NCBI RefSeq assembly: GCF_020382885.2
Contig: NC_058508.1
Coordinates: 7,308,055 to 7,372,054, forward strand
DNA from: Scatophagus argus
Taxonomy: Eukaryota > Chordata > Actinopteri > Scatophagidae
Direction of reading: 5' to 3'
Length of the DNA stretch: 64,000 nucleotides
Made by a program: the position numbers and the translations under genes. This document shows, one piece after another, positions 48,364-61,569 of the stretch (positions are counted from its first letter, which is position 1; every line of letters starts with the position of its first letter). The notes below the pieces were generated by a model. The model searched no databases and was not told the DNA's origin. It worked only from the letters and a program-made list of their open reading frames with translations.

Positions 48364-51300
48364 ATGATAGGCTCACCTGACGTGGTGGCTTTCACCAGAG
48401 AGGATGAGTATGGTGAGACAAATCCTGATCCCTGGGTGCTCCCCAAGGAGTTCTCTGTTCCTCTCCACCCGCTGGGTGACTTCAACCCCTGGGCGAAAAC
48501 CTCCTATGCCAAGTTCACCAAAGACTTCATCCTCATCTCTGAGTTCTCTGAGCAGGTGGGCCCTCAGCCGCTGCTCACTATCCCTGATGACCCCAAAGTC
48601 TGTGGGACATTTGATCTCAATTACTTTGCCCTGCGCATCATGTCAGTGGACTATCAGGCCTCCTTTGTTGGGCATCCACCTGGCACCGGCTACCCTAGGC
48701 TCAGCTTTGTGGAGGACTCAAGGGTGGTGCTGGGTGACTCAAAGGAGGGGGCTTTCGCCTATGTCCATCATCTTACGCTGTACGACCTGGAGGCGAGGGG
48801 CTTTGTGCGACCGTTTTGTATGGCGTATGTGTCAGCAGATGAGAGGAAAATCATGCTGCAGTTTCAGGAGCTGTCCCTCCGCTTCTCGCAGGCCTCTGAG
48901 TGTCTGAAGGCTGGGAACAGGAGAGCCTTTGCCAAGGAACTCCAGAGGAAGCTCCGAGATCTGGAGTAAGAGCTTGAACACAACCTTTTTTGCTATCCCA
49001 CATACAGTTTAAGGTTTATCAATTATATCTAATATTTTAATATGAATTCTTTGAATTTATTAGTCATATTACATAGTGAATAGAATAATTTTTGAAAAAC
49101 AGCAAGAGCATAGCCAAATGAATCAGTTAGGAGCAAAAATTGTGGTCCCTTACAGATCTCTCATTGTTTCACTGACCTCACACCAGTCACCTTCTGTATA
49201 TTGTCCATGCAGCCAATTGCCTCAGTGCACACAGAGGACTACACATGCCATGTGAGCTTGATTATATTCTTAGGCACCAACTGAGACTTTATGTAGGAGT
49301 ATGCATCATGTAGCACAGTGTAATCTAAAATAGCAAATCTTTTAAAATTAGTCTATAACAGAGTACCCCCTAAACCAGACTGTCACAAAATTAGTGAATG
49401 GTGGTCCATAACAAAATTGCAATCAGTTAAATTACCAAAAACAATCGTGCTAACATGGTTAGAATGTACAGTCTTTACTATATTCATGAATTTAATTTAG
49501 CATGTTAGCATGCTAACATTTCCTAATGAGCACAAAGTACTAAGTACAACTGAGGCTGGTATGAAAGTCTCTACACGTATTCGGTCATATATCAAAGCAC
49601 TGACTGCTAAATAAAAAGTTTGGGATCACAAAGTATAGCAGATTTTATGCCAAGATATGTCACTTAGAATCACAAATGCATAACAGGAAAGCTCAGGGGA
49701 TCACAAAAATACATTAGGATTCATGAATTTGCTGAAATATTTCATTCTGAACCAAAGTGATGGTGCAGCCAACCAACTGACCAACAATATGCAGCTAACA
49801 TGGGTAGCATGTATAATTGGATAATGAACTCCAAACCTAATCTGAACAATTCATGATGTCCCCTGTAGCAGGTTTTCAGTGTTTTCTCGTGTAGGTTTTT
49901 CCACTTATTCTGACTCCTCTCTTGAGGAAATAAAATCATATTTTTTTCAAACTGCCTTCCCTTTTCCTGTATGAACATGTGAATCAGTAACTGTTTTCTC
50001 TCCCTCAGCTACACTCGCTCTGTGCTGCAGAGGGAGGAAGGCCTGCAGAGAGAGGCAGGGCCTCAGTGCATGTACTCCGCTCATGCTGTGGAAAAGGCCA
50101 ATGAGCTTGCAAATGTTGAAAAGAGCATCTATGAACACAGAGACCTGCTGAGACAGATCAGCTGCTATCACCTCCGTCCCCGCCGAGATCCTCATGCTGT
50201 TACCTGCCAGAAGTGTATCACTGAGTGCTTGAGTGAATGTGAGGAGCTGTTAAACAAATACGCCAAGCTTGCCAACCCCTTCAGTTACAGTGACAAAGGG
50301 GAGAAGGGGGAGGAAGGGCAGGGTCGGACTGACAACGAAGGAGGAGAAGAAGAAGTGGTTGAGGAGGAAGATGAGGGTATTAAACGCAGGCCGTCCTACA
50401 CACCACAGTTGATCAAAGCTAAGTCTGCAAAGTGTTTTGACAAACGGCTGAAGACCCTGCGAGAGCTGTGTGACAACACTTTCTACGAGGCCACCGTGGA
50501 GCTCCTGAGGGAGACGGAGAGGAGTTTCCGGGGGGACCTGAGCTACTTGTATACACTCCGCCTAGAAAGGGCTCTGCGCAAGAAACAGAGAGTTACCAAC
50601 TTCTTGTTTGAGGAGGACCTTGGTGATGATGATGAGGAAGAAGAGGGGGCACCAAAACCATTCTGTGCCGTGAACCATGCTGTAGGTAACTGTGCACGTT
50701 TACATCCTCCTCCAATTGTGCTAGGTCCAGAACCTCTGGAGCAAGGTGCTCTGGAGCCTCCAGATTGTCGAGACCCAGCCTCTGAGATCAGTAATGCTCA
50801 AGAGTTGTGTGAACTTGAGCTTTTGGAGAGTCAGTTGGAGTCTTCCCCCTCAGATCAGACTCTGGAGACTCAGGAGAGCTCAGAGGAAACCAAAGGAAGC
50901 TTTAGTAGTGATAAGAGTGAGACAGGTCAAACAGAAAGACAACAGAATCTGCCTAGTATCAAGTCAGGAGCTCCAGATCCTGATTTTGACCTGACCCCTG
51001 ACCACAACACTGACCTGGAGAGGGAGAGCAGTAGTGAAGAGATCGAGACCACTGCTGGGGAGGAAGAGGGTGACCAGACACCGGTGTCTCTACTGGAAGT
51101 GTTGTCTGAGCTGGAGGCCAGCAAAGAGGATGAGGGTGAATTAGCAGCTGATGGGGCTTGTGAGATGGAGTCTAATTTGCTGGTTCCAATTGACACAGCA
51201 TGTTGTATGGGCCAAGAGGGTTTTCTTTATGAGGCTTCTGCCCCCGAGACTGTGCCTCGCCTTGACCAAAGCTCCCACCTGAAGCCCTGTCAAACCTTGG

Positions 51301-53157
51301 TGGTCAACCAGGAACCCCAGGCCCTACTTCCACTCCCGGAAGACTATGTGGTGGGTTCTCCATGCTCAGAAAGCCCCGCAGCTGGTCTCGAGCTGCCTTT
51401 GGGGCTCCTTGGAGATGGAATTTCCCATACATCAGTGGAGGATGTGTCAGACTGTACCATGAGTGCTTCTACAGGATCTGATCGGGCTGCCTCACCTCTT
51501 GGCTATGGTAGAGTGGTGACCTTGCGTCAGAGGAAGAAGGCTGGACAAGCAGCCTTGAGGTTTGTACGACAGTACCCATTTGCCATGCAAGCTCTGTGGT
51601 GTCTTCTGAGTGGCAGAACCCTGGTGGTGCTTGGGGCAGATGAGGGGAGAGTCCGTAGACTAGTTGCTGCTCTGGCACTCTTTGTGCCTGGTCCTGGGAA
51701 GTGCGGAGAGAGAGTTCAAGCATGGCTGTCCTGCCCCTTCACCCTTACAGACCTGCAGAGGTGGAAACTCATTGGATTGCAAAGGTATTTCTCATACAAG
51801 GCATTTAACAAACACTCTTATACAAATAATGATGATAGGTAATGTTACAAACATAGATTCACTAAATTACTGAGGTAGATTTTCACAGAACCTTCGAGAG
51901 TCTCCATCAAGGTGAAGTTGAGAAAATGAAGCTATATTGCACTCTGTGCTTTGTATCACACCTTGTCTACTGTTACTCATCTGGTATGACTCAGTCATCG
52001 ATGACTCGCACATTCAGCTATGCAACTATTAATCTGCAGCCTTACGTCTGTCCTTGAACTTCTTTTTCATTTCTACACATCTTTTTTACAACAAAGTGGG
52101 CTGAAATTCCCAAACGCATTACAGTATTTTTTTGAACACACTAAAGCGAAGATCAGAAAGTTTCAAATATTATACGCCTACTTTGCTAATTAATTTCATT
52201 TTTCATTTAATACTTAAATGATTTAATACTTTTCATTTAATACTTAATACTAGAGATCAATTAATTTGGAGGCATGAGCTGCATTCAAAATTTACTGAAT
52301 CTTGACACCACTTTAATTAAAATGGATTTTCCCCATTTTCCTTCCTTATACCAGTATTGCATTAATGCAGAATGCATCCTTGATGTTGGTTATTTACATT
52401 TGGAGCAATGACTACAGTGTCAATGCCAAGCATTTCAATTGAAATTGCTGTTCAGATCTCTACCCACAAAACAATTGCTAATTTTACAGGATCTCTAGTG
52501 CGCTTATTTTTTTAACTCTCATGTTTTGGTACTGACCCGCAGTGCCACTGTCCTGGACCAAATATGGTTAAAACAACATAGCCTGAACCATATTTATGGA
52601 TGACTTAAAATGTGTTCTACCTGTGGCGGAGAGCCTGATAATCCTCCTTGGAAAAAAAAAATAATAATTTGATTATCTGTCTATCTGTACCCTGCAGAGT
52701 AGCGTCCCCGGTGGGTTCCAGCATGCTTTACTCACTGTCCCGCTACAGTCGCTACATCTCCATCTTGGATACTGACCAGAAGACTTTGCGCTGTCCACCA
52801 TATCGGGGCCAACTCCTTGCCAACATAGCTGACCATCGCACCTACATCCGCCGTGGTTCTACCTACTTCCTTCACTTACAAAGCATGCTCTGTCGCCTGG
52901 TAGCCAAGGCCTTTCTGTTTACCTTCACCCACCACCTCCACCTGCCCGTCTGCTCCACTGAGGGGCCAGAGGTTGTGGAAGGCCGACGCCGCTGCTTCCT
53001 GCAGGAGCAGCTGGGGCTGAGTGAGGAGGACAGCGGGATACTGCTCTACCTCAGTCAGCTCATCACTCAGCAGTACCTGCAGCCCGCCACTGGGAGCAGT
53101 GTAGCAGCAACTTGTTTTAGTTTTAACTACACCACCAGCGTTTTTTACAAAATCTAA
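48364..53157 (+). CDS. smcr8: SMCR8, C9orf72-complex subunit
   Basis: DENN-family protein that with C9orf72 and WDR41 regulates autophagy and lysosomes and acts as a small-GTPase GAP. The exons are 48364-48965, 50009-51784 and 52698-53157, joined in frame to 945 residues (human about 937). I chose the ATG at 48364 (MIGSPDVVAFTREDEYGE) because it aligns with the human start; the open frame upstream has no ATG. The N-terminal longin/uDENN part is highly conserved, including SEFSEQVGPQPLLTIP and LYDLEARGFVRPFCMAY, with the Arg at about residue 145 matching the human GAP arginine finger (Arg147). The middle (exon 2) is a variable acidic, Ser/Glu-rich linker. The C-terminal DENN part includes KKAGQAALRFVRQYPFA, SGRTLVVLG, LSRYSRYISILD and the end SVFYKI. 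The gene is head to head with top3a, as in human 17p11.2. A teleost a/b assignment is not made. Confidence 0.95.
49495..49790 (+). repeat. Dispersed teleost repeat family B (copy 2)
   Basis: TTTAGCATGTTAGCATGCTA, then AGTACTAAGTACAACTGAGG, then CAGGGGATCACAAAAATACA, ATTAGGATTCATGAATTTG and GAACCAAAGTGATGG match copy 1 in order. It lies in the first coding intron of smcr8. Confidence 0.65.
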
Positions 53158-56100
53158 TATACCGGGAGGAGGATTCCTACACATGTTTTAGCAGAGATCA
53201 TCTTTGACACTTTGGTTTTTGTACCAAAGGTCTTTTAGTTTCAGGACGAACTCTGAACTGGTTATTGTTTAATCTCTTTCTGCCTTGCTGTTATTTTCTC
53301 TGGATTTGCTCTTTCCTCTTTGTGCAGGAAAAAGGAGACAGAATGAGCCGTGAATGTCAGTGGGTGTTTACTTGCATGTGTTAGGTCTAGAGTGTGTTGA
53401 CACTCAGAAACACACATAACAGAGCAGATGAAGGTCAGTTCTACTTATTGTCTTTTGAGTCATTTGTGTGTTTTTCACTTTCAATGGGGAAAAAAATGTT
53501 GGTTTGTTGAAGGTGAGCCCCCGTCCCCTCCTCAACACACACACATGCATTAAGCATGTCATGTTCTAAAACTCTGTGCAACATGGCTGTCTGTTTGTCT
53601 TCAGTGCTGATCTGACCTCATCCAGTTTTCTAACAAGCTCGATCACAGCTCAGTGTTAACGCCCACCGATTGCTGAGCAGTTTGTCAGCTATGATATCAT
53701 CTCAGTTATACGTAAACAAGTTTTTCAGATTTACAATAACAAACTATGCTGATATTTTCTGCCTGTGGTGAACAGACTTCCCTCCGATTCTGTCCACAAA
53801 ACCCTTTTGGCACCATGCAGGCTTGTTACAGCTGGATTTGTGATACGCCACTCTTCTTGAAAACTACCACACAACCTCCAAAAGCCAAAACCTTTCTGAA
53901 GGTTTCCTTTTGATATTTCTTTTTCCTCTTTCAGTTTTCTCTTTCATGAATCAATTTTGACACACATTCCTGCAGTAACTGATGAATCTCAGTTCTGTTC
54001 TAAATAGAGACGATGTTGAATTTTAACTGAGTAGATTTGACCTTTGAGAGCATGGAGTGATCATTCCCAGAGGCTGTTTTCAGTTTGTGATGCATGAGGA
54101 AGTGTATCTGATGTGTGAATTAGACTCAGTCAGCTCCACATGATATTGCATGTCTGAGAAATAATGTCATCTCGACACACTCACCCATGTGGGGCCAGCA
54201 GCCGCAAAAACCTGTCAATATTGTTCGCTGGCAAACATTTTCATGGATATTACTCACTCAATCAGGAACATTTTTAAAGCTATTTAACCTAAATGTATTG
54301 AATTTCCCAGTTGTCTTACAGTTGTGTGAGAGTGCTGTGATGTTAGCATGAGACTGTCTTGTGCCAGGGTGAATCATTGTGTTGATAGTGTTTCAGATTC
54401 GGTATATTTGGATGAACTGACTGAACAGTTTGCCGAGATGTTGCTGAGACGGTGATGTTGTGTTTGTGTAGATTAGATTTTATGATTGGAATACCTGATT
54501 TCCTGTGCCATCAAAAGCAAAACTTGCTTTGCTGTGAACAAAACACAACAGTTCTCTCTTTATTGCTTAAGGACAAAATTTGGATCATGATCATCACGCC
54601 AAGTGCACCCAGATTTCCTCTGGGATGTTGGAGAACTTCACAAGTGCAGTCTTTATGTTTTAAGTTCTGTCACATTGGCCAGTGAGGCAAAACCCAAGAA
54701 GCACTTTTGAGAGTATTTTAGGTTTTACTGTTTTTAATTCTTTGGCACCAGTGATGGAGCTGCACTTCTGTATCTAGGATGGTAACTGTACTTGTGACTG
54801 CATGATCATGGTTTAATGTGAAGGGTCAAACAATGTGAATCATTTCTGCTGTCCTTCCTGCTGCGAACAACAATTTAAGGTATATGCTTTTTAACTATGA
54901 GCAGCAACCTCACCTGTCAATTCCACCTATTGTTTTATTTTAGTTTAGTGCAATTTGGACTTTGAGTCTTTTTTTTTCCACGTTATCTTTTTATTTTTTT
55001 ACTGCTTCTTTTACTGCTTGAAAAACAGATGTTCAGATGTAACAGCTCTTTTTATTTAGGTGTTGATCTTCTAATGCAAAAAGGTGAATGTAATCTGAAT
55101 AAGCCATACCACAGTGTTCTTAACATGTTGTCACTCAGTGTCCTTATGTTGCCATGTCATGTCTACCTTTTGTATCTTATCATGAGGAGGATTAGTGCTT
55201 ACTCCTGCCCTGTATGACCAGTGATTTTAATGAAGCACGTTGTGAATGTCTTGATGCTTTCCTGTAATGCTGATTATATTCATTTATTCCATTAAATTAT
55301 TTGAATCCATTTCATTTGTGTGTGGATGCCTGGGTGACAGAAGAGTTGGGGGTGATCATGATGACTATGCCAGATCTCACTGTGAGATACTGGAAGATAC
55401 AGACCTTTGCAAAAACTGAATCTGCCTGAAAAATTCAGATACTCCAACAGACTCGTGTTTGTGTGACTTGCCGAGGTGATGACGTATGTGCGAGTGTTTG
55501 AGGTGTCAAGAATAATAAACGCTTGTCTGTGAAAGCATCTAATTGCCCTGCAGGAGCGGCAGAAGTCAAGGTTGTGAACTGAAGAGAAAGTAGCAGTAAA
55601 TTAATGATGTGAGAACATGTTTGCTACAATACTGTTCACTCTTTACAATAACATTTATTTGCAGAGACTGAGTGGGCAGCTCTTTGTGTCTGTCTCATGC
55701 TGTAAACAAGTGTGCTTTTCTACTTCAGCATTTAATAATAAATACTAACTACATTTATGGGCTGTATGCCTCAGCTGCAGCAGGTGATTCTTTAGCAGCT
55801 TCTTTGCAAGTGCTGCACAGAAGGAGCACTCACACATATTGGCTGGTCCACAGGTCTGTATTTTCACAGGTGGACAGGGATAAGAATTAGAATTAGCAAT
55901 GGTCTGCAATGTTTGTGCCTCAGATAAGAAAATCCCACAACCTGTAAAATATCTGCCATTGGGAAGACCCTTTCTATACTACCAACATCTTATAGTTTGT
56001 CTTGCCTTCAGTATGCTTTGTGACATGTAAGCAATATTATCCTCATATGATAAAAATATCCAATGTGAGTGACTGTTAAAGGGTAAGAGAGTTAGTGATT

Positions 56101-56222
56101 TATGCTACATTATGAATAGAGAAGTATGTAACAACAACATGTAACATCTGCAGGCAATAAAGACATTATTTTAATTCATGAGAGGAATTATGCTTAAAAA
56201 CTCACAATTAAACCAGAATGGT
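53158..56222. other. smcr8 3'UTR and intergenic spacer
   Basis: No gene is visible. ATTAAA at 55291-55296 or AATAAA at 55514-55519 could end an smcr8 3'UTR of about 2.1-2.4 kb. The remaining bases to the bud31 3' end are AT-rich and unremarkable. Confidence 0.45.
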
Positions 56223-56694
56223 TTTATTTAAAATTAGATTACAAGAACAATGATGAAGAAACAGCTTTAAAATTAAAAACAATAATATTTCAAACAAAAA
56301 ATATTTCCATCCCAGCCTTCTTAAAATGAAATGAAACATACTAAAATGTAAAATAACCTCCAAAGTTAGTTTGACATGCTGGAATGACAGGTCTGATCTA
56401 GGAACTGCTAACTTCAACTTCCTACTTTTGCAGAGGAGGGCAGAAAATCTTGAAAAAACAAAACAAAACAAACAAAAAAAAAGACACAAATGCATGTTCT
56501 ACAATATGGCCCCTGTCAGTGGATCCTCCTTTACCCACCCCTATTAGGGAAGATGAGGATGATGGTGAAGCTCATCAGTCATTTATTTCTGATGCAGTTG
56601 AAATAAGACAATGTTGATTTGGGGATATGAGAGATGGAGGTTGGGCGAGTCCTGATGCCCAACAAAAAGTAGACCAGATGTCCGCAAAGTGGAC
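56223..56694 (-). other. bud31: bud31 3' untranslated region
   Basis: On the minus strand this follows the bud31 stop codon. AATAAA (TTTATT on plus) at 56223-56228 is the nearest good polyadenylation signal. The boundary is approximate. Confidence 0.5.
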
Positions 56695-58936
56695 TTAACC
56701 AGAACATCCTCTGCACCCACAGTGGGTGCATTCAATGATCCTTCCCTGCGGAGAAGATGAAAACAACAGAATTAGGTGACAAAAATACACAAGAAATGAA
56801 CAGGCCAGCTTACATCCCAAAATGCCTCCATTTGGGAAGGTAAATGGCTAATTGTCACTGTCCTTTATTAAATATCTTGTTTGTAAAAATCCTCAGAATT
56901 TAAAAATGTGCCAGCCACTAGCCATGCTAGTGGCATGACTCTAGGGATGGAACTGTCAGTTTGCTGGTCTGTTTCAGCAAATATGAGTTGGACAGATGGA
57001 TAAATATTTTATCCAAAATTCAAGGTCTCCAGAGTATGAATTTACTCTCATTGTTGCTGCACAGATCTTTTCTTTCACACCACCAGTGGGTTGAACTTTT
57101 CACCCATTCTGAGAAATACAGCAACATCTTCTGAATAGAATAGACTGAACCAACATTTTGTACAGACATTCATAGTCTTATTGAAATATGGACTTGACTA
57201 TTGTTGAAATCAAACAGAAGATAGAGCATCTGAAATTAAAACAAGTACAACTAACAGTAAGGCCTGTAACCTGTACAGTATTGGTTTGGAGTGTTTGTTT
57301 TTGTGGCGTTTGCGACTTCCTGTTTCTGTAACAAAACGCCTGTCAATGATTACCGGTACTTAATATATATGACACAGTGACTGGTGAGCACTCTGGCCTC
57401 ATTTGTCCAAACAAAAATCCCGAGACACTCTGGACCAGTAAGAGGTCTTTGAATGTGTGCAGTGTGATAGCGGCGTTGTTACTTAATCTTACACTCATCT
57501 GCACTGTTTGCACTTATATCTGTACATCAGCAGGACTAATGTAAGCAGAGGGACAACCTAACCCTTTAACACATATTTAATACAAGCTTTTAATGGGGTC
57601 GTTTTTCAAAGTGATTAAAGTAGATGGCCTTAGTAAAAATGTCCAAAATTCTGCGAGACTTACGACTTCCAGCTTGCTCTTGGGGACTCTGCAGATACAG
57701 TTGGTTCCAAAGTTGGTGTCTCGTGTTTGGATGCAACGCAGGCAGCACAAGTTCTCGTAGCCCTGCTTCTTCCATTTGGCAATCAGGTTCTTGTCTGCAT
57801 AGCCTTCCTTTATACAGTACTCATACAGCTCTGTGAGGAAACACACACAGAAAGGAAATGTTGGTTTGGCATCTATGAGTACAACTACCAACGGGTTTCA
57901 TTGTCATTTCATTTTTTAACCCTTTTACCAAGAGGTCCCACAGAGACTAAAATCTCTTTTACAAATTCACCACATCTAGTGAAGATACCTAATATGTCAG
58001 GCAGGAGGGCAATGAAACAAGCAAATCAAGTAGTTCAAAAGGAAGAAAGCAAGAATCAAAACTCTATACCTCTGCTGATGGCTTTCCTTTTGTAGAACAG
58101 ATCATAGATGTATCGACTCCGCTGATGGTGCAACCTGAAAATTGGCCAAAGAGACTCCACCTTTCGCTTTCCCTCATGAGGCTCTGTTTCAGCTGTGACA
58201 CAGAGGAAAATGAGGAAAGTGAAAAATCAATGGAGCACCTGTTTAAAATAATAAATTAAAATGGCTATTGGGACTATGTGTGAATAGAGTCTTGAATAGT
58301 GATGTCACATCAGAAATAATACATTAATCTGTTGCTATAACAGCCTCAACTAATAATAAAATATTCCCCACAAGAGTTTGGAACCAATCTTAAGGGATTT
58401 GTTCGTTTTTCCACAACTATATACCGTAATATTAGAGTTTTCCTTGACTGGAATATATGGGCACAATATGGCGACACAGTTTTGTACACAATGTATACGA
58501 CGGCATTACGGATAAAGATCTTTATTAATTATAAATTAATTAATAACAAACATGTGCATCTGACTGAACTACAGCCACTTCACGGGACTTTTGATTGGCT
58601 CAGTTCATTAATACGACTTTACAACACGCGTGATAATCAACTAATGTATCCACTTCCAAAATTTAAAAATGTCCAATATTTAATCAAACGGAAAATAAAA
58701 CTGAAAGGGTATGTGTAAACAGCTCATGTAAATATGAAGTAAAGGCTGAAATTATTTAACCACTGCACGCTGTAATTGACGTTACAGTCAAACGGCCAAG
58801 TGTTTTGAGGACCATTAGGCTAATCATCTTCTACCGGCTTACCTTCTCTCATTTTCTGATCCAGCTCGTCTAAAGTTGGCTCAATGAGCTCCCAGCCATC
58901 TGGAGGCGGCTTCCGACTCCTCTTTACTTTGGGCAT
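56695..58936 (-). CDS. bud31: BUD31 spliceosome-associated protein
   Basis: Small zinc-containing spliceosomal protein (G10 family) found in activated spliceosomes, nuclear. The exons in transcript order are 58843-58936, 58070-58192, 57664-57830 and 56695-56745, giving 144 residues, the same length as human BUD31. The start [20 protein letters not shown], the middle [20 protein letters not shown] and the cysteine-rich end ([38 protein letters not shown]) are near-identical to the family and contain the Cys ligands for the zinc cluster. The last coding exon is only 51 nt and is fixed by frame and the CCGCAG acceptor. It is divergent from pdap1 with 610 bp between start codons. Confidence 0.97.
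56925..57175 (-). repeat. Dispersed teleost repeat family B (copy 3, inverted)
   Basis: On the plus strand it reads GCCATGCTAGTGGCATGACT, then TCTCCAGAGTATGAATTTAC, then CACCACCAGTGGGTTGAACT and TTTTGTACAGACATTCATAG. These are reverse-complement versions of family B segments. It lies in a bud31 intron. Confidence 0.5.
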
Positions 58937-59546
58937 GTTGCTATAGTTTGTACAAAACAGAACAAAAGCTCACGGTATCTTAGCTTTCCTTTGCAACACG
59001 GGCGCAACAATCCGACGTCACAAGAAAGGGTCCATTTTCATCTGTCGTCTCTTGAAGATGTCACCATCACGAATAAACATACTACAGTTATTGGCGTTAA
59101 TTAGTTCTTAGATCTTCTCTGAGACTAACGCACCATACAAGGTTATGTCAACATTTGTTTATGTCAGTCTAAAGGTGATTGGTGTGATTAAATCAAAGTA
59201 GATGTATTTCTGTCGTACCTGGCATATTGCATCACTTTAGCGCACTAGCACATTGCCTTAAGATAAACAACACAATTAAGATCTTCATATTTCATAACTC
59301 ATGTAATTTATTCAACATGAAATTATATGAAAGTATGCGTTATTTACCTTAGAACAGCAACTGATTTTACTAAACACTTGCAAATGCCTTGTTGTAAAGT
59401 TTTTTTTAAGGCAAATACTTGAACTGCTTCGAGTATTGTGTTACTCATCTCGACAGTGAGTTTAGCCAGCTGTCAGTTCGTGTTGCTGCTTCATCACTTC
59501 TGTTTTCCTTGTCATTGAATTTGTAAGAAAGGCTTCGTTTGTCAGA
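58937..59546. promoter_or_regulatory. Bidirectional bud31/pdap1 promoter
   Basis: The 610-bp interval separates two divergent housekeeping genes, and transcription must start in both directions here. A CRE-like GACGTCA lies at 59014-59020, close to the bud31 start. CpG density is modest and no TATA box is obvious. The same two genes are neighbours in human 7q22.1. Confidence 0.6.
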
Positions 59547-61569
59547 ATGCCCAGAGGAGGTAAGAAGGATCATAAACCCTCTACATTTTGTTGAAGTCAG
59601 TTTTTCTACATCTGTTAGCCTTCTGTTAGCCACCCAACAACTAGCATCCAGACGCCTCTGTAGAGCAAGTGCAGGTTTCCTAACTTACACTTCCGTGCTG
59701 TGGATGACGTTAAACAATTGAAAAATATTGAGAATATGTTGATAAACCGCTCTGCCTCTTCTGACACTTGTCAGTTCGTTGCTCTTTTCATCTCTCGTAC
59801 TATGTGTACGCGAATCTGTGTGTGATGTCATTTTCAATCATGGTCATCGTTGCAGGTAAGAAAGGTGGCCACAAGGGTCGCGTGCGGACGTATACCAGCC
59901 CCGAGGAGATCGACGCCCAGATGAAGGCAGAGAAGGAGAGGAAAAGGGTTGGTGCAGTGTACATCTAAACACTGTTCAATCATGTACTACACAGGGCCAA
60001 GTATGTGCAGTTTTTCACTTAAGTGTTGGTGAAGCTGTGAAAAAGACACACCTACCGGAATGCAACTCAGTTGCATTTTTCCACTGGAAAGAGTCAACTA
60101 GCCTGCGTATGTGAGTAAACACTTGAGTTTAACATAGCTGGAAGGACCCTGTAAGACCCTTCACCTGATGATTGCACTCATTAACTCTTCACCAGCCAGA
60201 AGAGAGAAACCGATCTGTGAAACAGAGGCTGTGGTGTTTCTTTCTATATGTATGTGAGTGACATGATGCCCTTGTTTAATTATGTTCTCCTGGTTGTGTC
60301 ATCTCACTGTTTGGTTCTGTGTTGTTGTATGTTATAGCAGGAGCAGGATGGGGAAGAGGCCGGTGCAGCTCAGAACGACATGGTAGAGGATAAGCTACCA
60401 GCAGGATCAGGATCAGAGGACAGCGATGATGAAAATTCAGTGGTACGGCCACACTATTTCTGTCACTTCCTTACTCTGCTACCACACACACTTGTAACAT
60501 TTTTTTCTGTATGGCAGTTTTTAATAAGCGTGTTTGCGTGGTCATTTCATCGTTCGAAGCTTTCACCTTAAACTGTATGAGCTGTTGTGCTTCTAGAGGA
60601 GGAGAGCGGGTGTGGAGGGCTTGATAGAAATCGAGAACCCCAACAGAGTCGCTCAGAAGTCCAAGAAGGTGGCACAGATTGAGCTGGATGAGCCCAAGCA
60701 GTTATCAAGGAGAGAGAGGTGTGTAGTCAGTCACACATTATAAGTGCTAAATGGGAACTTCACCCTGCATCTAGCAGTTAGGATGTAAACACTGAAGAGT
60801 TATGTACTCATACACTTATGTTTTATAACTTCTCAGTGTCAGTAAATTTCAGTAATTTCCAATCAAAAATGTTAAAAAAAATAATAATGACTTTCTTGTC
60901 TTATGTCACTTTCTACATCTTGACACACTCTGACACAGAGAGGAGATTGAGAAGCAGAAAGCGAAGGAGCGCTATATGAAGATGCATTTGGCAGGGAAGA
61001 CGGACCAGGCCAAAGCTGACCTTGCTCGCCTCGCCATCATCAGGAAACAGAGAGAAGAGGCAGCCAAAAAGAAAGAAGAAGAGAAAAAAGGTAGGCAAGA
61101 CAAAAAGTGTTTTTTGCAGTGTTTATTGTATTAAATATTCAGTGTACATTTTGAGTAACACTACATGATTTATTACCTAATTAGAGCCCTGGTGTGGTCG
61201 TGAAAGCTTGCTTTTTCTTTTCTTTAAAAATCTACCCGCAACAGTTGTTAAATGAAATTTAAGCCCCATCGATTGAAACATTTTTGAGCGGTTAATTTAA
61301 TTCTGCCATCATTGTAATCTGCATGTGTGCCGTGTGAGACTGGAAAACTTTACAGGCATGGCAACAGTAATTTAGTGGACCGAGGCATAGTGAACGGTCA
61401 AGTTCAAACAACGGCCACAGTCTCATTGCTGCCACTGCATACATGGCCGCGTCCGTGCAGTGAGTCAGTTTAATTGTCTCTTTCTTCTATTTCTCTGCTT
61501 GCAGCAAAAGATGCAGCAGCGGCAGCAGCAGCAGCAGCCAGAGGAGTAAACTCCCTCTCACTGAAATGA
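59547..61569 (+). CDS. pdap1: PDAP1 (28 kDa heat- and acid-stable phosphoprotein)
   Basis: Small charged phosphoprotein reported to bind PDGF-A; its cellular role is not well defined. The exons are 59547-59559, 59856-59947, 60338-60442, 60597-60718, 60939-61090 and 61505-61569, giving 182 residues (human 181). Exon 1 codes only MPRG plus one base, and exon 2 starts [20 protein letters not shown]. An acidic serine segment ([12 protein letters not shown], likely CK2-type sites) precedes [20 protein letters not shown]. The basic coiled-coil-like part is [20 protein letters not shown] followed by [20 protein letters not shown]. The C-terminus NSLSLK matches the family, but nine alanines encoded mostly by GCA lie before it. 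Exon 3 has a tandem TAG/CAG acceptor. The exon 2 donor (AGG|GTTGGT) is weak. Confidence 0.94.
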
